This document shows positions 1 through 22,094 of a DNA stretch of 64,000 bases, in pieces. The notes beneath the pieces are model-generated. The model did no database searches, was not told the DNA's origin, and was given only the letters and a program-made list of their open reading frames with translations. Origin of the DNA: Pempheris klunzingeri (Eukaryota; Chordata; Actinopteri; Acropomatiformes; Pempheridae); NCBI RefSeq assembly GCF_042242105.1, contig NC_092027.1:2289506-2353505 (forward strand), given 5' to 3'. Every line of letters starts with the position of its first letter. The first letter of the stretch is position 1. Both the position numbers and the translations under genes were made by a program.

Positions 1-151
1 GTTAGACGTGGATTTGTGTGTGTGTGAGAGTGTGTGAGTGAGAGTGTGAGATAATCTATAATTAAATTCCTTAGTTTAATGGGATTATCTTTGGGAGACA
101 AGCAGCACAACGTCCTTGACATCCATCCTCCCGGTTAGTTACGGGTGAGCG

Positions 152-178
152 ACACACACACACACACACACACACACA
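152..178. repeat. (CA)n microsatellite
   Basis: An uninterrupted CA dinucleotide run of about 13 units, followed by a purine-rich GA stretch. Confidence 0.95.
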
Positions 179-741
179 GAGCAGGAGAGAGAGGGGAGAG
201 ATGAAGAGGGTGTGAGGGAGGAGATAGAAACCAGGGGGCAGCAACAAAGAGAGGAGGAAGAAAAAAGAGCAGTGAGGAGAGATCAAAGAGCGATGAAATG
301 CTTGTGGAGTGAGAGAAAGCGAGAAGCCATCCGGAGGGAAAGGCTAATGGAGAAGTGCCTTGCATTGTAATTATCTCATTTTCTGCTGCGTTGCCACTGA
401 AGGTCGACTGGCCTTTCCCTCAGCGAGCTCCCCTCCGCTTACAGCACACTACAGCCGGCCAAAACAAACACTTCCATCCCTGTTAAAGACAGAATGCAGA
501 AGGTCTTCATCATTTTCTCTCCGATCTTTCCACTGATTTCTTCTTGATGAGTTCTCTGTCTGTTGGTGCTCACCTCTTTTTTTTTTTGTTTAGCCTGAAT
601 AAACCATCAAAGATGAGATGTTCTATCGATTTTTTATCACCTACAACATCCAGACGCTATGTTTAGATCCTATCCAGACATAAAATCTATCAGCTGTATC
701 AGTGTTGAAACCAGTGAATAATTAATAACGCTGATAAGGCA

Positions 742-783
<42 letters not shown>
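742..783. repeat. (CCAG)n tetranucleotide microsatellite
   Basis: About ten perfect head-to-tail CCAG units. No gene context is visible. Confidence 0.95.
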
Positions 784-788
<5 letters not shown>

Positions 789-2269
789 AAACATACCAAC
801 CGACTGTGGACTCAAAGTCCACAGCTCTGGAGCACTGATCCAAAATCTTCCCCCTGGTACAGGAGTGGATTGTGGGAAATGTACAGGCGACACTGTGCGT
901 CTAAACCCAGCTCCCACGGTCATCCTCTATTATACAATGTGTGTTTTGTAAAGCAAAGGTGTGATGAGTTATGTCAGATGCCAGATGTCCACGCTGTTTA
1001 AAAAGGAACAAACGTGAACTCGCACGAAAGCACAGCGTCTCCTCCGGTCATCCAGCATCCGTTTGACGTCCACACACACAGGAATGTGCAGCAGGGAAAC
1101 CAATTTTTTTTATCTCACATTGTCCACCTGTTCAGCCTGGACTGAAATTCATGGATGTGTCATGGAAGACACCAAAGCTTTGTGTGTATTGTCTGGAGGT
1201 GATGCATATGTGGCACAAACGTAAAGAGGATAAGACCTCTGTGCAAATATTCCAACAGTTTAACACAAATCTACAGTGATTCCTGAGGAAACTGGGTAAT
1301 GACGGTGCTAATAGCCAACAAATGCCGTGTCACTACCCTTGGGTTGTGCTAAAGCATCTAAAATGGTTTGCACTGTAAGCAATGCAGTAACCCCAAAAAC
1401 ACCAACAGTGTGTACTTCATCTCCACCTGCTGGTCACTGAGAAACTGGATCACCGTTCAGTCTGTCGTCCCCTGTAGATACTAGAAGGTGGAAATACATT
1501 AAATGCCAGTTTTTGTGTGTGTTTGCTATCGTAAGTTAATTATGAACAAAAGGTGTTTTTTAATGTCAGTAGAAGTTAAACTCTTCTACTTCTAGTCAAT
1601 GAAATAAGAGTGAAATTAAACCCATTAAACCCCTGAAACCACCTCCAGGACACCTTGGGGTCCTCGGACCTGAGGCTTTACATGTTAAATGGGCCCACAG
1701 TTGCTGCTGAGCTGACCAGCCCTGATGCTGCCTTCAGGGACTGCTTGAAGTAGCTTGAAATCTTGTCTGTGTGGAGCTGGCTCGGTGCACAAGGCCACTT
1801 TTGGAACTTGCTCAGGTGTGATCATGTAATTGCAGAACTTTTTTTCTGTCTAACCTTGCTGATATAGATGGGGTTGGCCAAATAAATGCACGTATATATA
1901 TTTGAAATATTTCAAACATGTAGCACTTTCTTATATTAACTCAACTCAATGCCACAGGGTCACGTTTATTGATTTTGTTCAAAAGTGAGGGATTTGATTT
2001 ATTTTCTTCCACACATAAATTCACCAAAACGATGTAATATATTTTTTTTAAATGAGATAAATGACTAAAAGCAAATAGTCTACAGCAATGACGACAAAAA
2101 GAAGAAACTATCAGCGGGGATAGTTATAAAAAAATGTAATCTGATATTTTTGTATTAGATTTTTCATCAGATTCATTCATAAGGTGAAATTGCTGCTGTT
2201 GAAATCACACTAACTCATTTCGTGTATTAACAACATTAAATCGAGTGGGACGTGAACACACCACGACTT

Positions 2270-2800
2270 ATTTACGACTTCCGCCCTGGGACAAACCGGA
2301 GTTTACGGGAGCTCGTGAACGCAGCGCAGCACAGCCAGGACTCCGGCGGCTCCGAGCGGAGAAGGTATCAGCTGTCACTGTCTTTAACTGAGCTTTACTG
2401 GCGATAAACACCGAAATATCAGCACAGAAACGGCAAAGTACTGCAGCGGGACTCCTTTCATTGTCTAGGCTGTGACTGTTAGCCGGCTAACGGCTAACCC
2501 TGCTAACCGGCAGCTGTCAAAACAAACGGTTTCCTTTAGCTAACGCTGCTAGCTAAATCTGTGCTCAAAGTTACCGGTGCGGTTTTGTTGGGCAACCAGG
2601 GGCTTTTTATAATTGAGTTTCCACGAGGCAGTTTACCTGTAATCTTTAAAAAAAAGTGTTATTTTGTCGTTGTATTCTCTTTAAGCTGGTTTAATTCAGG
2701 ACTTTTTGTTGTGGGTGGGGGTCTGGCGGATGTAACTTCAGGTTAGCCGCCGACCCGACTTGGCTAACGGAGGCTAGCACCGCAGGAGGAAACTTTCCAA
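2270..2800 (+). promoter_or_regulatory. cdc42l: Probable cdc42l promoter / CpG-rich first-exon region
   Basis: Base composition shifts from AT-rich to CpG-rich at about 2275. The segment carries many GCTAAC/GTTAGC words (2479-2560 and 2743-2780), a pattern that recurs at the chd4 promoter in this window. It is the only promoter-like island between the left edge and the first coding exon of cdc42l at 5543. The boundaries are approximate and the start site is inferred. Confidence 0.5.
2290..2364 (+). other. cdc42l: Candidate non-coding exon 1 of cdc42l
   Basis: A GC-rich segment ends in a plausible splice donor (GAGAAG followed by GTATCA at 2365). Vertebrate CDC42 genes usually have a non-coding first exon separated by a long intron from the ATG exon, which here starts only a base or two after its splice acceptor. 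The 5' end is a guess; capped-RNA data would fix it. Confidence 0.4.
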
Positions 2801-4488
2801 CTTTCAGCCATTTTTATTTTAAATAAATGCAAAATACTAGATACAAACATTGTACTTGATATACGAAACTCTGTAGAGACAAGCTGCCAAGCGGGCTGGC
2901 CTGCCTTAAAGAAGATAGTTTAGTTTTTGTAAGCTTTTGCCGCAGTTTTCTATGCGGAAGTGACTGAAATTGGACGGATATCACATCATTTATAGCTGAA
3001 AAAGTCAGAGGAAATAAACCTGAGGATGGTTGACGGGCTGTTAATTCTCTTATTTGATGTCAATACTGAAGGAAAACGGCATTTATTTGGTTCCCTATAG
3101 GCAGGACCTTACAAACAACTGATTTTTGCCAATTTTGATCATTGATTTTATGTTTGTTTCATTATTATATAGAAAATAAAACTGCCAAATGTTTGCTTTT
3201 ACTAGACTTTGTGCAGATTAACTTTAATTTTCTAGAACTAATAAGTAGTTGATTGACAGAAAATGAATCTACCTTGCTTTGATAATCAATTGTTCTGGTT
3301 ACACCCTCTCAAATGGTTTTATATCACTGTAAACTGAATATCTACTGTCATTTAGATACACGGTCTTTTCCCATGAGGGGAATTTGGTTTCACAGCTTGT
3401 AAATGTTCATGTCTTACAGGAGAAGTGTGCAAATACACATATTACATTACAGCTGAAACGATCAATCTGCTAATCAGTTTCTCCAGTTTTCAGGTCATAG
3501 TAAAAAGTGCATGTTATGTCATACATTCATGCCAATACGTACACATGCATCCCCACATAGTCATGTCAGATCAGTTCACCTCAAAAAGCTTTTAATGGGG
3601 TAATTAAAAAGTATATCTACATGTGTATATATCTGAATTAGAATACTGGGGGTACAATACATAGCTGCCAAGGATATCTTTATATTTTTTTAGCTAAATC
3701 AGTAAATGGATTCATTCAGAAAAGAAGAATGATCACCTCTGTTGATCTTGTGAGTTGATTGGAGAAAAAAAACCCAGTTAAAAAGTATTTTGTTAACCAA
3801 AGTAAAACTGGGCCTGTACTGAAAGCAAGCAGCTGCTGCATCTCCAAAAGCTGTGTACTGCAAAACAGGATCAACTTGCAGATGTAGCAAGATAACGGTG
3901 TGTTTGAGGAACAATAGCTCATTCAAAGCGCATGTTTGCCACTAATCGCTGCATTCTGCAGGGCTGTCTGCATGTGTGCGTGAAATATCTCCGAGGACTA
4001 AATTATGGAGACGTTATTGGTGTCACCATCTCTGCAGATGACCAGTTAACTTGTCCCTGACTCATCAGAGTTCATCTGAGTGCTGCCACTGCCAAAAGGC
4101 CCAAACAAAGAGCCAGTGATGAAGTAGCAGCCCATACCGCTTTACTATTGTCCCCCCATAATTAAGCGCCAGCCTGGGTATGTGAGCTGCTCAGCGTCTG
4201 GGTGGTCACAGGATCTCCAGCCAGCGTGTAGTAAACAATGCCTTACACAGCTACCACTGTTTCTGCTAACTGTTGCTCATGGCATCCCGGTGAACCTGCC
4301 ACCTGACACACACCGGCTGAAGGCTGCAGGTTGTTTACATGCAGCAGATTTTTTCCCCTCTCAGTCTGGAGGCTACAGCTAGTCAGGCAGATAAAGCCAT
4401 TTACTAACCTGATCTGTGCTCTTCATTATAAGTTTATCTGAAAAAAGCATTCACTTGTTTGCTTAAACTATGCCTAAATTGATTAATT

Positions 4489-4513
4489 GATTATTATTAT
4501 TATTATTATTATT
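4489..4513. repeat. (TTA)n microsatellite
   Basis: A short trinucleotide run in intron 1 of cdc42l. Confidence 0.85.
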
Positions 4514-5467
4514 TGTCAAATCATTTCCTTTAACCGGCTGTTGATTTATTCAGGGATCATTTCAGTTCTACTTTCATGTCTGTGAAAGGGAACAGAGAAA
4601 CTGTGCAGCCCCGGATACATCTTACACTCATTAAAAGCAAAAATTAAAAAGACTGGTACTCATAAAAAAGATTCTGCAGTTTGATTAGCTGTCAGAGGCA
4701 CAATTATGTAATAATCTGATGATGATTCAGTTTCAATGGCAGCATTAACTGTAATTGTTAATGGTTGTTATGAATTAATGTCATTATTTTTCTAGTAACC
4801 AAAATCTCATGGGTCATTTAAAATGAAAACAGTTATTATGTCTTACATGGTGAATCATATACTTAACAAATAAAAGGTTCTTACTCATACTTGATTTTTA
4901 TTTATTTAGAGCCTTTGTGCTAATTTTCAATCAGACATGTAACAAAATATTAAATAATAATGTGTAGAAAATAAAACACAAAACAGTCCATGTGACAGAA
5001 GCAGCCCCTGTTTTAGGGACGAGCTCCTCGCTTTGTCGCCGTCCAACTGATAAAAAGATGCGGCTGTAAAGATTTGCAAAAGGATGGAGCATGATGTGAA
5101 ACAACAGAGGTTTTTCCATCGTCACACTGTAGACATGTCACATCACACAGCTCCGTGTTGATGTGTCGGGATGTGTCAGTGGCTTATTCCCCAGCAGCCA
5201 CATATGTCAACTCTCAGCATTTTTATCACATTCGCTCCCTGGATCAACACATCCTGGCTACTGCACCTCGACTTCTTCCTCAGCGTGCAGCAGGGCTCAT
5301 CAAGTGACGCTAGCCGGCACGGCTGCTGTCTGTAGCATTTTGCTCCTTTAGTCTCAGTAAATGTCTAAAAAAATATTAAATTTGTCCAGATGTGCTGAAA
5401 AACTATGCATCTCTTCGGATTTGTGCGGCTGTATCATTCAGTTACATACAGATACATTTTACACTGA

Positions 5468-15038
<9,571 letters not shown>

Positions 15039-17099
15039 ACGCCACAAGAGGAGGACGAGGAGGTGGAGGTGGATCGAGGAGGGGAGGGGGGCGGATGAAG
15101 GTGGACGAGGTAGACACATGTTTAAACAGTGCCTTCAGCCGTAGTGACTTAACGTGGGTGTGGTGTTGGAGGTGACGGGCTCTCGACAGGCTTTAATTTC
15201 GCCATAGAGACGTGTTGCTATAATATGACTAACACATGCAAACAACACGCCTCACCGAGCAGGAAACGGGGGGGTTAACTACAGGAGGAGGCAGGTTGAG
15301 CAGTAGAGAGGTTTGAACCTCAGGCGCCTTAAAGATACAAACGGTGGATGGAGTCACGGTTCCTGCTGAAACTGGCAACCACCCTCTCAACACGATGACA
15401 TTTCTCTAAAGATCTCTACACAAATTACAAGTCTTAAACTTTAAGAATTTTAGATCCTGCTGCTGTGTTCTATTTCTCGCAAATCTATCGTGAAACTGCC
15501 GTTCTGTAGAGAAGAAAGGGCACTACAGCGACGGGGTGCATTCCAAACTGTTTCTGTCAGCTTCTTTCTTTTCCACCGCAGCCAAACTAAAAACAATTGT
15601 TGTGATATTTTGTCTTTTCTTACTTCGGGCATTCCCATGTAGGTTTTTACAGCGATGGAAACATAATATTTGTAGAACTAAACTGGTTTCCAGGTCCTGA
15701 TGAGTTTGAAAGTGGCCATACAGGTTTTCCTCTGGAGAGACACTGAAAGATGCTGCTCAGTATTTTTCTAAAACTACAACCTTTAGTGGATTTAGGTCTC
15801 TCGTCAGGAACATTTTCACTCCAATCACACCTACGTCAAATCAACAGGACTAAGATCTCGGAAAAACCTTCTAAAGTGAGCCGACAGTTACGTCGTCGCA
15901 CTTATAACTGATTTAAAATGTGTCTTTGCATTAATATAGAGGAAATCTCTCCAGAAGCAGAATCATTGAAATCTTTCTTTCAGCCAGTTGCATTTGGAAA
16001 TTAAAGCCTTGTAGTCTAGTTAAAAAAAAAAAACAACATTAATGATATTTGTTACCATCCACTGATCTGATTAAAACAACGAGAAGAGGAGCGGGTGGAG
16101 GGAAAAAAAAACACACACACATTCCTCGAGCAAAAATAACGCTGCGTTTAATTTAAAGAGACAGACATTAAAACGTGACCCAGTTAGTGAGCAACATTCC
16201 CCGCAGCTCAGCGGACCATCGGGGGCTCAGCACTCGTTTTCTCGTTCACTCTGTTGTGTGTTGCTGCTTAAAACAAAAAAAAAAAGTGGTGACTGTAACC
16301 CGACTTCATCCATGTCAGTAGATAAATGGAGTAGAACTGAAAATTAGTTCCAGTAGAGCTTTACTGAGCTCTAAGAGGTAGTACACACACGTGAGCACAG
16401 TAGTTAATGAGGATAATAATGCCAACACTCTTACTTACAGCGATGGTCGAAGTTACTCACTTGACCTCGACCTAATCTGGCAACATGAAAAACCTGAAGT
16501 AATCTGCAAATTGTCATCACGGCCTCGTCTGTGCAGTCCACCGCAGGAAATAAAGTATTAACAGTTTGAAGTCTCGGCGCAGACGATTTTTGTTTTTTGT
16601 TTTCATTTGCGGCGTAAACGTGAAAAATGTGGACGATCTTCCGCTGATGTGAGATGGACGCCGGCGGTAATGAAGCCCAATGATTAGCCACAAAACCGCC
16701 TTAATGTTCCCGCAGCACCAACACCAGACCTCACCTCATTGATTCATTATTGTTTGTGTGTACTGAAGCTTCCGGCTGCCACAGTGAACGACTGTTAACA
16801 CCTCAAAACGTTAAACCACAAGAACGTTGCTGCCTTATTGCTCGAAGCCATTCAAATCCTGGAAAGTCATATTCAGTAAATCCACATAGTGAACGGTTTT
16901 GGGGGCAAACTTTGTGAAATGCTCCTTTTTTACTCCTTAAATCTGTTAATTCACACGTTTTTGAGTCCAGTTGTTTTTGTGTGTGTGGTTACAGTTAACC
17001 AGCACAGTTTTATTTGACCAGCTCTCCTCCACATGGCCTCCTGATGTCAAGGTGCCAAATGAAATTTAAAATTAAAAGATGTCTCTACGATAATCTGAA

Positions 17100-17540
17100 G
17101 CTACGGCAAAGACTGTGTAAAGATGGACGACATGACGGCTCCCCAAAAGTGAAGCCTGGCTAAAGTCCCCCCCCCCTCTCTGTTAGCAGAGCGGCATTAG
17201 ACAAACTAAAAAATCGAATTAGACGTCAGATAGATTTTTCTCAAAGATGGTTTCTGTCACTTTAAATAGTTCTTTCCACGCTGATGGATGTTCAAGTGTT
17301 TGTTTTTCTGATCGCTTTGGTTTTAATTTGTTATTTGATGGTGTGAGATCATAATTGACAGCTGATATTAACCCAGATTAAGTCGGGTGGGTGTGTGTGG
17401 GCGGGACCTCGATGCCGAGCGTACTCCGGCTCCAAATGGCGTCACATTTCAAGATGTCCGCGACTGTATCCCTGATATTTTGGCAGCGTCGTCGTGCAGT
17501 GGGAGGAAGTAGAGACTAGTCGTCCGTCATGTTCAGTCTA
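17100..17540. repeat. Teleost interspersed repeat fragment
   Basis: It begins AGACTGTGTAAAGATGGACG at 17109 and runs through GTGAAGCCTGGCTAAAG. By pattern it belongs to the same broad fish repeat family as 6600-7020. The boundaries are approximate. Confidence 0.45.
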
Positions 17541-17790
17541 TGAGCTGGAGCTGGGTTAGCTTAGCTTAGCATCAGGGCTGGAAATATGGAGAGGAAGCTG
17601 CCTGGCTTTGTCTAAAGCCGACAAAAACATTTTTACATTTCAGTTTTTGTACAGATTAAACAAAAGAGAGTTAATGTCTTAATTACTTTACTTTAGATGG
17701 GTGTTGCCTTTGGACGGGGCCACACTAGCTTTTTCTCAGTTTCTACTCTTTATGCTAAGCTAAGCTAAGCTAACCAACTCATGGTTCCAG
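17540..17790. mobile_element. Foldback (MITE-like) element with inverted TTAGC-type arms
   Basis: The left arm has GGTTAGCTTAGCTTAGCAT (17554-17572). The right arm has its inverse, ATGCTAAGCTAAGCTAAGC TAACC (17752-17775). Sequence inside both arms (GGCTGGAAAT..., and in inverse AGTAGAAACTGAG...) is also related, so the two halves look like opposed copies of one fish repeat. No coding capacity is seen. Confidence 0.55.
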
Positions 17791-20700
17791 CTGTGTATTT
17801 CTCCAGCAGACATGAGGGCGGATAGATTTCCTCACCAACTGTTCCTTTAAGCGATAATGGGGTTTGATGAAGATCTCATCAAATGGCCTCAGTTTCCCAG
17901 CAGCACCCTCACATTTGCCAAAACAACACTGAAAACACAGCCAACACTGTAAAATAAATAATTTTTGATGACCCGGAGCTAAATGTCAGCATCACACCTG
18001 ATGTAACTCTTCTCCTTCACTGATATTTTTGTCGGGCTCCAGATATTTGGGGCCTTTTTTAGCCTTTAGTTTGGGAAACGATACACTCCGCTGCCTCTGT
18101 GGACTAAATCCTTCACTGTGCCGTTAAATGGGATCTCTCATGGCTACTGCTGTTGGAGTAGAAGTGCCTACTGAGCACGACACACATTTCACACGTGACT
18201 TCCTCATGCGGTCCGCTCCCGCTTCGCTCTCCTCCGGGCCGGACTGGAACCTCCTGGAGGCCTTAAAGGGGAATACCGCTCAGTTTAAAGGTTCATCTGT
18301 GTTGTTGCTTTGGCCGGCAGCGGGCTGATCAGTGTGTGTGTGGACGATTTAAGAAACCAGAAGACTGGTTACTCCTGCAGATACAGTAGACGTCATTAAG
18401 CAGCCTCTCAGATGAAGAGTTTTGGCCAAATTAATTAGTTTTTTATGGCTCTTATCATCTTAAAATGAGAACATGCAGCCACGTCCTTCTGAAAAGTCCC
18501 CCCCCTCCCCAGTCCTCTATCTATCTCTGTCTAAATGTAAAGAAAATCCTGATTCTTCCTTCATTTCCACTTAATTATATGCATCAAACACACTGCGGGC
18601 CTGCAGGCTAGTGTTTCTGTTTAATAGCTGATGATCCTTTTGTGTATAATAGGTTGTAGTCTGTGGCAGAGAGGCTTTGATATTCTTTGACCAAAGCGAT
18701 AACACTTTAAATCCTTAAACTGAAGGTGTTCCTCGTTAAAATGAACTAAAATTCCACTTTGCTTTTTTTTTTTTTTTCCACTGTTTTGGAGATTTTTTTC
18801 TGATGATGTTTGGATCATTACAAGTATTATATATATATTTTTTTCTTTGCTCCTTATTGTTTCTTGGGGAACATTTATTTTAGCAGTTTCTTTTGGACAC
18901 TTTGGTTTTTTTTACTATTACTTGACGGTTGAGTGCCAACGGTTTGGCCGGGTTTGACAAACTAAACAATCCTCATAATAAGCTTCTAATGGCAGGAAAA
19001 AAAACAGCTGGAGCAATAATTACAGATGTGGAAAAGTGCTCTGTAACGAAAGATGAATGTTGGAACTGGTGGGTGTTTGGAAATAATAAAAACAGTACTT
19101 GAATGTTGTTTCAACTCGACTTGATTTTGTTTGTATGAATTCACATTTGAACCATTTTATTCTCCCTCTGTTCCAAACTTCACTCCTTTTTTATATCATC
19201 TGCGTTTTCTAATTTTCTTTATTTGGAGTCAAACTGCTTTGTTTAGAATAAAAATGCATCAAAGAATTATTTTGTGATTAATGGGGAAAAAAAAAAAATC
19301 TTCAGATTTAGTTTGAATTGTCTTTTATTCATAGATATTATAGCTTGTTCAAGAAATCATTTGCACTGCAGTTTCTAGGTGATTTGTTTTTTCCAAATAA
19401 ATTCTCAAACTTTTGACTTTATCTTTGGTTTTTTTCTTATTGTTACAAAAAAATGTCTCTCACTTAAAAAAAAAAAGTATTTAAATTAAAGAGGTTATTA
19501 TGGAAATGAATAAATGGACTGTAGGATGAAATATGAGACGAATACACATTTATAAACAGAATAACAAAAAGTAAAATTCATTTATTCCTTTTATTTAAAG
19601 AAAACATTTAATGAAACACAAACAGCCCTGAGCAGAACAATCAAATAAAAAACATTAAAACTTTGCTTAAACTCCACACAAGCTCACAGACACAAACTTT
19701 AATTCTTCAACATAAACTAAACAAAAGCTGCTTTTAAAAACTCCTAATTGTCTTTTTATGTGATGTGCATGTTTACACGTGTGTGTATATTCACACGTGG
19801 ATTGTTGCTGGAGATGATAAACGATTATTTCATCCCCTGAAGAGTTTAAACATGATGTCTCGCTTCTAGAAATAATAGTATTTGACATACTGAAAGATCT
19901 TTTAGTGGCATCATAGAATAATTAAGTTGACGATAAAGTGGCTCATTTCAGCTTCCTGCTTTGTAATTATATGTTTGTTTGCATTATATATGATATTGTA
20001 TGATATATCAGGGTTATTTTACATATATCTAGGAGGAGATGGTGTCTTGACTTCATTAACTGTTCACAATGATTCTGTCAAAGCCTAAATTAAAGACGAA
20101 ACACATAACAATCAAAGATCTTTAGGTCACAGTTGGGAGCTGGAGTTGGTTCTCGGCCGACTGTTCAGGAGGAGACCAGACTGAACTGTGGGATCTGAGT
20201 TAAGTTTTTTATTTTGTACTAAACAAATTAAGCTGAATTACTAAACCGTGAAGTGTTCTGGTGTACAGATGTGCTCTTTATGTAGATCTTAAGCATCTGT
20301 CTGTAACGGAGCTCCCAGAGCCAAAGTATGAATAAGTACAAGTGCACTGATTCAACCGCAGTGACATTGAACATCTTGAATCAAGAAAAACTGGAACGGC
20401 TGTTTAATCTTCGTGTGTTTTGTCTCTAAAGTCTGGAAACGAAGGTGAAGATTGATGATTAAATGAGTATTTATCCTCGTTTTTTCCAGCACTGCTCAGT
20501 AAATGCTGTAATTGTCGTTGCAGGTTTGAAGATTGTGAAAGAAGCTTTAGCTGCATTTATCTAAGAGTCTGCACACATGACCTTTGACAGGCAGAGGGTT
20601 GGTGTAGTACCCCCCAGTGAGCGCTAGGGGGAGGTGTCCCACTGGTTTTGAGCGGCCTCAGTGACTACAGTATGTAAATGACCTGGGCTCATTTTGATTG

Positions 20701-22043
20701 GCAGTCTAAAATGGATCCTCAGACCGACGTGGCATGGAGGCTCAGAGCCACTCGTCCTTTGTCTGACTGACGAGACAGAAGGAAAACCGTTGGGCTACTC
20801 GCTCACACACCAGTCTAGTCTTCTCCTCAGCCCCCTTTTCCCATCATCCCTCGCTCTTCTTCTTTAATGTCTTTGGTTTGAGGTTTGAGGTCTTGAGGAT
20901 TGAGTCCTCTCAGCTGAGGTCGTCACCAAGGACTCGATTTCACAACAGTTTCTAACTGATACTTCTCACTATTGCTTCTCATCTAAACTTCTCCCGGTGT
21001 CGAGCACTAATTTGGGAACATGTCTGTGGCACTGAAGGTGAACTAACGGCAAAGAGTCTGCCAGGTCAGCCCCAGCCGAAGACATGAGCCATGTGAGGCG
21101 TTTAAAGGCCATTTATCACAGCCAGCTCAGTACTTTTCTATTAAGAAGAACCAAAGTGGCCCAAAACAAGTCAGACAGTATGTTTATATACTTTATTCTT
21201 TCAACTATATATATATATATATACTGTATATTTTATATCTCTATATTGTGGTCCTGATGTTTGATATTTAGAAAAGTCTCATTAAATCCTCTTTAAAATA
21301 AATTCAGTTTGTTTATCATGAAGTGTTTGGGTTGGAAAGGAAAGAAAGGCAAGAAGATATTCAGATAACAGTTAAATGTTCACTTCAGGGAATGACCTGT
21401 TTTTAATGAGCATATTAGCTGATTTTTAGATAAAAATATTTGTCACGTCAGCACTTCCTGTCATGAATGAACTTCATAAGCTGTTCGCAAAAGGAAATTT
21501 GAGGTTTCATATTTCAAATCTTTGATCATTAGACATGTTTTGTGCTACTTCCTCTACATAATGTTATTGTGTGTCTTGTCTCATGCAGGTAGTTGTGCAA
21601 AGTACCCTAACCGCCTAAGTACAGTTTTAGAGGTGATTAGAATCTGTTTCCTTTTGTTTGACAGATCAATAACAGATTCAACATCAGCTCTGATTCGCTC
21701 ACACGGCAGACGGAGGACGATATTTAATTTTTGCTCCGCTTGGTTTTTGCTGATAAGACCTCAAACCTTTTAATGAAGTAAATTTTTGTGTTTTAAACCA
21801 AATCAAACTTCTTTGGTGTCCAAACTTTACCTGACAATAGGTAAATAAAAGAGGGCGTGGCAGCAAACGCCCTGATTCCAGATCACTTTGGGTTTCTCTT
21901 TGTGTGACTTGGTGAATCAGTGCCAACTTATTGTATTTATCTGGCGGCCATCTTGTCTTGTTGCTGATTCAGCCCCTGACACTTTGACTGCTGTCTGTCC
22001 CAACGCGCCTCGCTCTCTGCCGCTTGCTGGTTTGGCTGGTGAA

Positions 22044-22094
22044 TATTATTGGATGTCCATCTGACCTCATTATAAGTGCGTTGCCACTGGCAAC
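22044..22094 (+). promoter_or_regulatory. TATTATTGGATG variant plus X-box-like palindrome
   Basis: TATTATTGGATG at 22044-22055 is one mismatch from the repeated upstream motif TATTATGGGATG. It is followed 24 bp later by GTTGCCACTGGCAAC (22080-22094), an imperfect palindrome of the RFX X-box type. A YY1-type site lies about 100 bp upstream. Any regulatory role is inferred. Confidence 0.4.

Larger units (their letters stand above)
1..2270. other. Intergenic DNA upstream of cdc42l
   Basis: I see no supportable gene here. All open frames are short, are dominated by simple repeats and lack splice context. The stretch holds a GT-rich tract near 15-50, a CA run at 152-178 and a CCAG tetranucleotide array at 742-783. 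The rest is ordinary AT-rich sequence up to the GC-richer promoter zone near 2270. Confidence 0.6.
15039..19600 (+). other. cdc42l 3'UTR grading into intergenic DNA
   Basis: There is no coding signal. The 3'UTR starts at 15039. Possible poly(A) signals are ATTAAA at 16000-16005, just before an A-run at about 16022, and AATAAA near 19084. Which is used cannot be told. Fish repeat fragments occupy 17.1-17.8 kb. Confidence 0.5.
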
